Source: CAVZRC01 sp052148775 (GTDB taxonomy: Bacteria > Planctomycetota > Planctomycetia > Isosphaerales > Isosphaeraceae). Taken from it: a stretch of 21,116 bases of DNA. The notes below the pieces were generated by a model. The model worked only from the letters and a program-made list of their open reading frames with translations, did not search any database and was not told the origin of the DNA. This document shows positions 15,151-21,116 of the stretch, piece after piece; positions within the stretch are counted from its first letter, which is position 1, and each line of letters opens with the position of its first letter. The translations under genes were made by a program, and so were the position numbers. The stretch is from positions 1-21,116 of the forward strand of contig JBKQHM010000315.1 in the NCBI GenBank assembly GCA_052148775.1, given 5' to 3'.

Positions 15151-15666
15151 TCGGCAATCCCTTTTCCCGGTAACCTGCCCCACCCATCGATGATCCGCCG
15201 GAAGGAGCGCCTTCAACTCCTGCCGGCGGATCGTCGTGCGCGCGCAGTCCGTACCGATGCGGATTCGGCCGGGGTCGTTCAAGGGTGAGGGTGGCGGCCA
15301 GCTTGAGTCGAATGCAGGCCCCGGCTGGGGGGCCATCGTGTCCGCGATCGTGCATTCATCGCCGTACGCATCGGTTTCTCGGATCATCCTCTGGACGCGT
15401 GCATCCGCCCGGTGTCCAATATTTATTGAACAAGACCGGGTGTAGGGGGCGAGCACGGCGCAGTCAACGCTTATTAGGATAATGCCTGGTCCTGGGACAA
15501 CGCCTCGTGAGGACCATTCTTTTTCTTGGATGGCGGATTGACCGGTCCAGTAGAGTGTTCTCTGAGCACCAATCTCCCCTCCCACCTCGGTGCGACAAGA
15601 AGCTGCCTGGACAGGATCCCATACCGAAAGCGTTTCGCGGCCATCGAAAAGAGTCGACACAAAGAA
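15151..15666. other. Intergenic region before the DUF1592 gene
   Basis: This 516-base gap holds the hairpin at 15188-15236 and an unusually A/T-rich symmetric patch (CCCGGT 15408-15413, CAATATTTATTG 15417-15428, ACCGGG 15435-15440). A second A/T-rich stretch (TTATTAGGATAAT, about 15470-15482) could contain a -10-like box for the downstream gene, but no -35 partner is clear. A minus-strand frame at 15028-15660 overlaps the preceding gene and is not credible. Confidence 0.5.
15188..15236 (+). terminator. Long imperfect hairpin after the TIGR03118-like gene
   Basis: The arms CGATGATCCGCCGG (15188-15201) and CCGGCGGATCGTCG (15223-15236) pair over 14 positions with one G-T wobble. After one mismatch, AGGAG/CTCCT adds 5 bp around a 9-base loop. 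It begins 37 bases after the stop at 15150. There is no T-tract, so it may end transcription in another way or protect the 3' end. Confidence 0.6.
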
Positions 15667-18015
15667 ATGAAGACGACCGATTTCAAAGGGTTCGTTTCCG
15701 GCCTCGTTAGCTTGGCGAGGGCGGTCGCCCTCTTACTCATGATTGCGAGCATGGTTCGTTTCGCGCCGGCAATCGCGGATGAGCCGAAGGCACGCGACGG
15801 GTTTCAGCAGCAGGTCCTGCCGCTACTCGAGCGTTACTGCGTCGATTGCCATTCGGAGGAAGATGCGCAGGCTGGGATCGCCCTGGATCGGTTCGAAGAT
15901 CAGGAAGAGGCCCTCAAGGGCGGTCCGACCTGGATCCGCGTGCGGGATGCCGTTCAGGGGCGCATCATGCCGCCGGCGGATCAGCCGCAACCCTCGGTCG
16001 AGGAGCTGGACCGGATCTCCGCCTGGATCGAGAAGGATTTCCTGGCCGCCCAGTGCGGCAAGCAGGCCAGTTCGGCCCCGGTCGTGATCCGACGCCTGAA
16101 CCGGCAGGAGTATAATAATACGATCCGCGACCTGATCGGGCTGGATCTCCGCCTCGCCGACAGCTTCCCTGCCGATGACATCGGGTTCGGCTTCGACAAC
16201 GTCGGCTCGGCGCTCAACATCTCGCCCGTCCACGTCGAGAAGTATCTCGACGCCGCCGAGGTCGCGATGGACAGGGCGATCGTCCTGCCCGACTCCAAGG
16301 AATCCTCGCCCATCGAGCTGATCGGCTTGAAGACGTACCCGCTCCCGCCGAAAGGGGCGGTGGAGTTCGCGCATTCGCTGAAACCGGGCCGGTATCTGGC
16401 CGATTTCAGCCTGGTTCGCGTCGGCATACCGGAATCCGTCCCGCCGCCGCGATTGGTCGTCGGGCTCGGCAAGGATCGTCGCACGGTGGAAGCCGTCCAG
16501 GTCCAGGACGAGACGGTCGTCTATCGATACTGGCTGAAGGTCGCCGCGGGAGACAAGCGGGTCCACGTCGCGCTGGCCGAGGGCCAGGCCGAGGATGCGA
16601 ACGTGGTCAAGCCCAAGGTGGTCGCCGCCAACGTGAGCGGGGACAAGCGCTACGGGGCCGATACCGGGTTGCATGTCGACTCGATGGTCGTGCGCGGCCC
16701 CGTGCCCATCGAGGCCGGGCCGCTCCCCGAGTCGCATCGGAGAATCCTGTTCTGCAACCCCGGAGACGGCGATCAGTCGCGTCTCGATTGCGCCCGCCAG
16801 GTGATCGCCCGGTTCCTGGAACGGGCCTTCCGACGGCCCGTGCTGCCGGACGAGATCGATCGGGTCCTGGAGATCTTCCGGCTGGCCCACGATCGGGGCG
16901 AGAGTTACGAACGCGCCGTGCAGGTCGCCCTGACGACCGCGCTCGCCTCGCCGAAGTTCCTGTTCCTGGTCGAGCCCGAGGAGTCGAAAGAGGATCGCCC
17001 GTTGACCCAGTTCGAGCTGGCGAGCCGGCTGTCGTATTTCCTCTGGAGCAGCATGCCCGACGAGGCGTTGTTCCGCGAGGCGCGACAAGGGACGCTCCGG
17101 TCCAACCTCCGCCGGGAAGTCGTCCGCATGCTGGAGGACCCCCGGTCGGGCGCGTTGGTGGAGAACTTCACCGGCCAGTGGCTGCAACTCCGCAAGCTGG
17201 GCGGAGTGGCCCGCGACAAGGACCTGTTCCGCGGCTTCGACGACACGCTCCGGGACGCGATGCGCCGGGAGACCGAGCAATACTTCGCGCACATCCTCCG
17301 GAACAATCGCAACGTGCTGGAACTGCTGGACTCGAATTACACTTTCGTCAACGAGGCGCTGGCGCGCCATTATGAGATCCCCGGGGTGAAGGGAGACGCG
17401 TTCCGTCGGGTGACCCTGGCGGATCGGCGTCGGGGTGGCGTGCTGACGCAGGCCAGCGTCCTCACGCTGACCTCGAACCCCAACCGGACCTCGCCGGTGA
17501 AGCGCGGGCAATGGATCTTGCAACAGCTCCTGGGGACGCCGCCCCCGCCCCCGCCGCCGGACGTGCCCAAGCTGGACGAGAGCCAGCAGGCCGCGGACGC
17601 CGCCTCCCTGCGCGAGCGCATGGAACTGCACCGGACCAAGCCGGAATGCGCATCGTGCCATCGACAGATGGATCCCCTGGGCTTCGCCCTGGAGAACTAC
17701 GACGCGGTCGGGCGGTGGAGGACCATGGACGGCGGCTCCCGGATCGACCCCTCCGGGGAGCTGATCGGCGGTCGCAAATTCGCCGATGTCGGCGAGCTGA
17801 AGCGACTCCTGGCGTCCACCGCCACCACGAAATTCACGAGGTCGCTCGTCGAGAACCTGTTAACCTATGCGCTCGGACGCGGCCTGGAAGCCTACGACTA
17901 CTGCATGGTCGAGGAGATCCGCAAACAGCTTGCCGCCGACGACTACCGGATTCAGAATATCCTCTTCGGGATCGTGGAAAGTCGCGCATTCCAGAACCGG
18001 GGCGTCGCCCGATGA
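15667..18015 (+). CDS. Planctomycete cytochrome c / DUF1592 multidomain protein
   Basis: This 782-residue exported protein has an N-terminal membrane or signal segment (about 15-37, ending AIA). The family order is PSCyt-like cytochrome domain, DUF1587, DUF1595, DUF1592, DUF1588, DUF1585. Seen here are the heme motif CVDCH (58-62) with a candidate axial Met in IMPP (M101), the DUF1587 start RRLNRQEYNNTIRDLIGLD (142-160), and a long central part with RAFRRPVLPDE and SRLSYFLWSSMPD. The DUF1588 signature CASCHRQMDPLGFALENYD (from 661) contains a second CXXCH. A C-terminal DUF1585 segment follows with LLTYALGRGLEAYD. Its role is unknown; electron transfer in the periplasm is plausible. It lies 63 bases before the DUF1552 gene, its usual partner. 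The ATG at 15667 has only a weak AAAGAA upstream; in-frame codons back to 15526 lack a better signal. Confidence 0.93.
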   Translation: MKTTDFKGFVSGLVSLARAVALLLMIASMVRFAPAIADEPKARDGFQQQVLPLLERYCVDCHSEEDAQAGIALDRFEDQEEALKGGPTWIRVRDAVQGRIMPPADQPQPSVEELDRISAWIEKDFLAAQCGKQASSAPVVIRRLNRQEYNNTIRDLIGLDLRLADSFPADDIGFGFDNVGSALNISPVHVEKYLDAAEVAMDRAIVLPDSKESSPIELIGLKTYPLPPKGAVEFAHSLKPGRYLADFSLVRVGIPESVPPPRLVVGLGKDRRTVEAVQVQDETVVYRYWLKVAAGDKRVHVALAEGQAEDANVVKPKVVAANVSGDKRYGADTGLHVDSMVVRGPVPIEAGPLPESHRRILFCNPGDGDQSRLDCARQVIARFLERAFRRPVLPDEIDRVLEIFRLAHDRGESYERAVQVALTTALASPKFLFLVEPEESKEDRPLTQFELASRLSYFLWSSMPDEALFREARQGTLRSNLRREVVRMLEDPRSGALVENFTGQWLQLRKLGGVARDKDLFRGFDDTLRDAMRRETEQYFAHILRNNRNVLELLDSNYTFVNEALARHYEIPGVKGDAFRRVTLADRRRGGVLTQASVLTLTSNPNRTSPVKRGQWILQQLLGTPPPPPPPDVPKLDESQQAADAASLRERMELHRTKPECASCHRQMDPLGFALENYDAVGRWRTMDGGSRIDPSGELIGGRKFADVGELKRLLASTATTKFTRSLVENLLTYALGRGLEAYDYCMVEEIRKQLAADDYRIQNILFGIVESRAFQNRGVAR

Positions 18016-18078
18016 TCTCGGGTGAGGAAAGCACTCATTCGCATTCTCCAGCCAACAGCCACTTTTTTCGAGGATCAG

Positions 18079-19413
18079 ATGAATCACGTGACGCGCCGAA
18101 CCATGCTCCGCGGGATGGGAGCAGCCCTGGCACTCCCGTGGATGGAGAGCCTCTCGCCCGTCGCGAGGGCCGCCTCGGCATCCGCGAAGGCGCCGGTGCG
18201 GATGTGCTTCTGGTATGTCCCCAACGGGGTGCACCTGCCGACGTGGTTCCCGGATCGAGAAGGGGCGCTGGTGGATCTGCCCGAGACGCTCCGGCCACTT
18301 GCGTTCGCCCGCGACTCTCTCAACTGCTTCCATGGCCTGACGCACAACACCGCCCTCACCAACGGCGATAGCGAGGGTTGCGGGCATGGCCAGGGTTCGG
18401 CGAGTTTCCTGACCGGCGCGCAGGCCTACAAGACGCAGGATGCCGTCCGCGTCGGCATCTCCGCCGATCAGCTCTACGCCCGCCACGTCGGCGATCAGAC
18501 CCGCTTCCCCAGCCTCGAGCTGGGCTGCGAGTCCGCCCGATCGGGGAACGCGTTCGGCTACAGCGGGACGTACAAGACGCACATCTCCTGGCGCACGCCG
18601 ACCTCGCCCGCGCCCTACGAGATGAATCCCAAGGTGGTCTTCGATCGACTGTTCACCAAGGGGAGCAACAGCCTGACCCGGGCCACGATCGCCGACCGCG
18701 ACTTCTACCGCAAGAGCATGCTCGACTACGTGATGGACGATGCCAGCCGGATTCGCAATCGCGTCGCCGGTCAGGACCGGCGCAAGCTGGACCAGTACCT
18801 GACCGGTGTCCGCGAGGTCGAGCGCCGCATCCAGCAATCGACGTCGGCGTCGGCGTTCACGGGGGCCGATTTCCAGAGGCCCGCGGGCATCCCGGAAGAC
18901 TTCGACGAGCACCTGCGCCTGATGTGCGACCTGATGGTGCTGGCGTTCCAGACCGACAGCACTCGGTCGTCCAGCTTCATGGTCACCAAGGAGGCGACCG
19001 ACCGCAACTACCCCTGGCTGGGCTTCACCGACGGACACCACGAGCTCTCGCACCACGCGGGCGTCGCCGAGAAGAACCGGAAGCTCCGCGAGATCGACCG
19101 CTACCACATCTCCATCCTGGGCTACATGATCGAGAAGATGATGGCCGTCGAGGAAGCCGACGGGAAGACGTTGCTCGACAATTCCATGGTCCTCTACGGC
19201 AGCGGCATCAGCGACGGCGACCGTCACGACCACATCAACCTGCCGGTCATCGTCGTCGGGAAAGGCGGGGGCAGCCTGCGATCGGGGCAGCACCTGAAAT
19301 GCCGGAAAGAGACGCCGATGTCCAACCTGCTGCTGGCCATGCTGCAACAGGCCGGCGTCTCCGTCGATCGCTTCGGCGACAGCACCGAGCCTCTGCCGGG
19401 CCTGCTGGCATGA
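18079..19413 (+). CDS. DUF1552 protein with Tat signal
   Basis: This 444-residue protein belongs to the DUF1552 family, which is almost always encoded next to DUF1592 cytochrome proteins in planctomycetes and has no proven reaction. The N-terminus MNHVTRRTMLRGMGAALALP is a Tat-type leader (RR at 6-7), so it is exported folded, possibly with a cofactor. Family features include RMCFWYVPNGVHLPTWFP (41-58), a GCGHGQGSASFLTG segment, GYSGTYKTHISW, and the C-terminal YGSGISDGDRHDHINLPVIVVG, which resembles the metal-binding C-terminal part of related exported DUF1501 proteins. ATG 18079 has GAGGA 6 bases upstream. The in-frame GTG at 18022 would bury the Tat motif and was rejected. It is probably co-transcribed with the DUF1592 gene. 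Confidence 0.93.
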   Translation: MNHVTRRTMLRGMGAALALPWMESLSPVARAASASAKAPVRMCFWYVPNGVHLPTWFPDREGALVDLPETLRPLAFARDSLNCFHGLTHNTALTNGDSEGCGHGQGSASFLTGAQAYKTQDAVRVGISADQLYARHVGDQTRFPSLELGCESARSGNAFGYSGTYKTHISWRTPTSPAPYEMNPKVVFDRLFTKGSNSLTRATIADRDFYRKSMLDYVMDDASRIRNRVAGQDRRKLDQYLTGVREVERRIQQSTSASAFTGADFQRPAGIPEDFDEHLRLMCDLMVLAFQTDSTRSSSFMVTKEATDRNYPWLGFTDGHHELSHHAGVAEKNRKLREIDRYHISILGYMIEKMMAVEEADGKTLLDNSMVLYGSGISDGDRHDHINLPVIVVGKGGGSLRSGQHLKCRKETPMSNLLLAMLQQAGVSVDRFGDSTEPLPGLLA

Positions 19414-19439
19414 CGTTGGGATTCCATCGCCCCGCTTCA

Positions 19440-19490
19440 TCGGTCTAAAGGGCCGCAGGAACACAGCCCCGGGTGAAACCCCGGGGAACC
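19440..19490. repeat. REP-like palindromic repeat, copy 1
   Basis: Shares the core GGCCGCAGGAACACAGCCCC (19451-19470) exactly with copies 2 and 3. Its left stem is degraded (TCGGTCT against GGGCCGC), and its right stem CCCCGGGT-GAA-ACCCCGGGG has one extra C. It begins 27 bases after the DUF1552 stop. Confidence 0.8.
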
Positions 19491-19494
19491 TGTT

Positions 19495-19544
19495 GCGGCC
19501 TGAAAGGCCGCAGGAACACAGCCCCGGGTGAAACCCGGGGAACC
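19495..19544. repeat. REP-like palindromic repeat, copy 2 (intact)
   Basis: Two perfect hairpins, each with a GAA loop: GCGGCCT-GAA-AGGCCGC (19495-19511) and CCCCGGGT-GAA-ACCCGGGG (19522-19540), joined by AGGAACACAG. This copy looks like the model for the family. Confidence 0.85.
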
Positions 19545-19561
19545 CGTAACCCACAGACCCC

Positions 19562-19609
19562 GCGGCCTGAAGGGCCGCAGGAACACAGCCCCGGATGAGC
19601 CCCGGGAAA
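19562..19609. repeat. REP-like palindromic repeat, copy 3
   Basis: The left stem GCGGCC-TGAAG-GGCCGC (19562-19578) is intact. The right stem is weakened (CCCCGGATGAGCCCCGGG), leaving CCCGG/CCGGG. It ends 26 bases before the GTG of the HEAT-repeat gene, so it lies in that gene's leader. Confidence 0.8.
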
Positions 19610-19635
19610 CTCTCGCAATTTGGGGACGTACATCC

Positions 19636-21116
19636 GTGTGGACCCGTCGATTGGTTCGGGCATTTCTGGCGATCATCGCTTGCTCCTCGATGGCGACGCA
19701 CAGCTCAGCCCAGGACAGGCCGGCTCCCGATCGTGCGAAGTCCCTCATCGAGAATCTGCGATCCAAGGACGTGGATGTCCGCCGCGACGCGGCGGCCCGG
19801 GTTCACCTGTCTGACCGGAAGGTGCAGCACGAAGCGTTGCCGGTGTTGATCGATCTCCTGATGAAGGAGAAGGACGGCCAGGTTCGCCTGGCGGTCCTGG
19901 ATACCGTCACCGCCATGGGCCCCGATGCCGCATCGGCCGTCCCGGCGCTCGTCCATACGTTGCGGACCAATTACGGAGGACAGGGCCAGGAAGAGTCGCA
20001 CCAGGATTATCGTTCCGCCCTGGCGCTGGCGGCCGTGGGCAAGCCCGCGGTCGACGGACTGCGCGGCCTGCTCAAGGAGCGGAAGGAGAGCGTGCGTGCC
20101 GAGTGCATCATGGGCCTGGGGAGGATCGGCCCCGACGCCGAGGCGGCCGTCCCCGACCTGATCCCCTTGCTCGGCGACAAGAGCGATCGGATCCGTCGCG
20201 AGGCCGCCCTCGCCCTCGGGCGGATTGGCCCGGCCGCGGTCGCCCCCCTGATCGCGGCCGCCGACGACAAGGATGCGGTCGTCCGCGCGGGTGCCATGCG
20301 TGGACTCGGTCATCTGCCCTCGCCGACGGATCAAGTTCATCCGGCGATCCTCAAATGTACGCATGACGCCGTCGCGGAAGTCCGGGCGGCGGCCGTGACG
20401 GCGATGGCGCGACTCTCGTTGCCCGATGACGTCCTCTTGAGCGTCCTCGAAGAGAACCTCCGCCACGACGACGAATCCGTCCGGCTGGCCGCGATCAACC
20501 TGCTCGTCGAGCGACGTGCTTTGCTGGCACCGATGGCGCCCGGGCTCGAATCGCTCCTGAAAGCGAAGCCGGACGGGGTCTCGCGCCATGCCGCGTTCCT
20601 GCTCGGCAAGATCGGGGCACCCGCCGTCCCCAGGCTTCTCGAAGCCCTCCGCGACGAACGTAGCCGCATCGATCAGATCGCCGAGGCACTGGCACAGATC
20701 GGCCGGCCCGCGGTCGGGTTGCTCTCGCAGGCGGTCAAGGCCCCGGAGCCTCGCGTCCGACGCGGGGCCGCCCTCGCCCTGGGACGAATCCGACCCCTGG
20801 CCCCGGGCACCGTGCAGACGCTGACGGCCGGCCTGAACGACCCCGACCCGGTCGCCAAGGCGGCCTTCCTCACGGCACTCGGGTATCTCGGCCCGAGGGC
20901 CGGCGAATCCGTGCCGGCCGTGCGTGCCCTGCTCAACGACCCGTCGGCGGGCGTCCGTATCGAGGCCATTCACATCCTCTATCAGTCCGCACCCCGCGCG
21001 GACCGCCTGGTCGGTGATCTCCGCGCCCGCGTCAACGACGCCGACGCGACCGTGCAGCGGCAAGCGATCGCTACCATCCGGTTCCAGGGGCCGCCCGGTC
21101 GCAAGGCGCCGCCGGA
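19636..21116 (+). CDS. Exported HEAT-repeat protein, partial (C-terminus beyond right edge)
   Basis: This frame is open from a GTG at 19636 to the window end, 493 codons plus two bases, with no stop. The start is supported by GGGGA 9 bases upstream and by the signal peptide it creates (MWTRRLVRAFLAIIACSSMA). IIAC fits a lipobox with Cys16, so a lipoprotein is possible; SPase I cleavage near SSA is the alternative. The mature part is a run of about a dozen HEAT repeats of 30-38 residues, for example AAVPDLIPLLGDKSDRIRREA followed by ALALGRIGPAAV, and VRRGAALALGRI later. Such solenoids bind proteins and have no catalytic role in themselves. No other domain is visible in this part. It follows the REP-like cluster, which may separate it from the DUF1592/DUF1552 unit. 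Confidence 0.88.
   Translation, partial: MWTRRLVRAFLAIIACSSMATHSSAQDRPAPDRAKSLIENLRSKDVDVRRDAAARVHLSDRKVQHEALPVLIDLLMKEKDGQVRLAVLDTVTAMGPDAASAVPALVHTLRTNYGGQGQEESHQDYRSALALAAVGKPAVDGLRGLLKERKESVRAECIMGLGRIGPDAEAAVPDLIPLLGDKSDRIRREAALALGRIGPAAVAPLIAAADDKDAVVRAGAMRGLGHLPSPTDQVHPAILKCTHDAVAEVRAAAVTAMARLSLPDDVLLSVLEENLRHDDESVRLAAINLLVERRALLAPMAPGLESLLKAKPDGVSRHAAFLLGKIGAPAVPRLLEALRDERSRIDQIAEALAQIGRPAVGLLSQAVKAPEPRVRRGAALALGRIRPLAPGTVQTLTAGLNDPDPVAKAAFLTALGYLGPRAGESVPAVRALLNDPSAGVRIEAIHILYQSAPRADRLVGDLRARVNDADATVQRQAIATIRFQGPPGRKAPP

Noticed and set aside
15168..15194. GGTAACCTGCC as a fifth copy of the TGTAAC element
   Set aside because: The first base differs and no GSCWC block follows at 16 bases.
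15028..15660. 210-codon minus-strand frame before the DUF1592 gene
   Set aside because: It overlaps the end of the TIGR03118-like gene and the large hairpin, has no ribosome binding site and no recognisable domain.
15823..17661. 612-codon minus-strand frame opposite the DUF1592 gene
   Set aside because: Antisense shadow produced by high G+C; the plus-strand protein carries clear family motifs throughout.
18022..18078. Upstream GTG start for the DUF1552 protein
   Set aside because: It would place 19 residues before the Tat leader; the ATG at 18079 has a better ribosome binding site.
17860..19701. 613-codon minus-strand frame
   Set aside because: It spans the DUF1552 gene in antisense and the REP-like repeats, giving repeated PGLCSCGP-type peptides that are translation of a palindromic repeat.
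19705..21063. 452-codon minus-strand frame at the right end
   Set aside because: Antisense to the HEAT-repeat frame, which has a signal peptide, ribosome binding site and regular repeats.
1..21116. tRNA, rRNA, CRISPR array, transposase or prophage genes
   Set aside because: No T-loop or cloverleaf pattern, no regularly spaced direct-repeat array and no integrase or transposase motif was found on reading both strands.

Overview
The window looks like chromosomal DNA from a planctomycete, most likely near the Isosphaeraceae (inference from gene families and high G+C, not a database match). The evidence is a PSCyt/DUF1592 protein paired with a DUF1552 protein, PEP-CTERM proteins, an N-terminal LEPR-XLL-type export motif, and an ECF sigma factor paired with a membrane Ser/Thr kinase that carries TPRs. 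No tRNA, rRNA, CRISPR array, transposase or phage gene was seen.

Layout. Positions 1-3152 (minus) hold a caa3-type cytochrome oxidase operon: subunit II with fused cytochrome c, then subunit I, then subunit III, which runs off the left edge. Positions 3335-4444 (minus) encode a GH130 mannoside phosphorylase/hydrolase. Positions 4920-9721 (plus) form a regulatory operon: a protein carrying only sigma region 4, a complete ECF sigma factor one base later, and a 1231-residue kinase with a transmembrane helix and TPRs. Positions 9876-11438 (minus) encode an exported LEPR-XLL-type surface protein, and 11713-12282 (minus) a second, orphan ECF sigma factor. Two divergent PEP-CTERM genes follow: 12736-13341 (minus) and 13924-15150 (plus, TIGR03118-like). 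Positions 15667-19413 (plus) hold the DUF1592/DUF1552 pair. A cluster of three REP-like palindromic repeats lies at 19440-19609. From 19636 to the right edge (plus) runs an exported HEAT-repeat protein with a GTG start, unlisted by a simple ATG-to-stop search because it has no stop in the window.

The strongest non-gene signal is a bipartite promoter-like element, TGTAAC-N16-G[G/C]C[T/A]C. It occurs four times with identical spacing, always between genes. Three copies face a gene and sit 180-185 bases before its start codon: the sigma/kinase operon and both PEP-CTERM genes. This suggests one ECF sigma factor may co-regulate a signalling operon and cell-surface PEP-CTERM proteins. The fourth copy points antisense into a PEP-CTERM gene. 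Other structure includes an array of ACGAAT sites and perfect inverted repeats between the orphan sigma gene and the LEPR-XLL gene, and a large hairpin after the TIGR03118-like gene.
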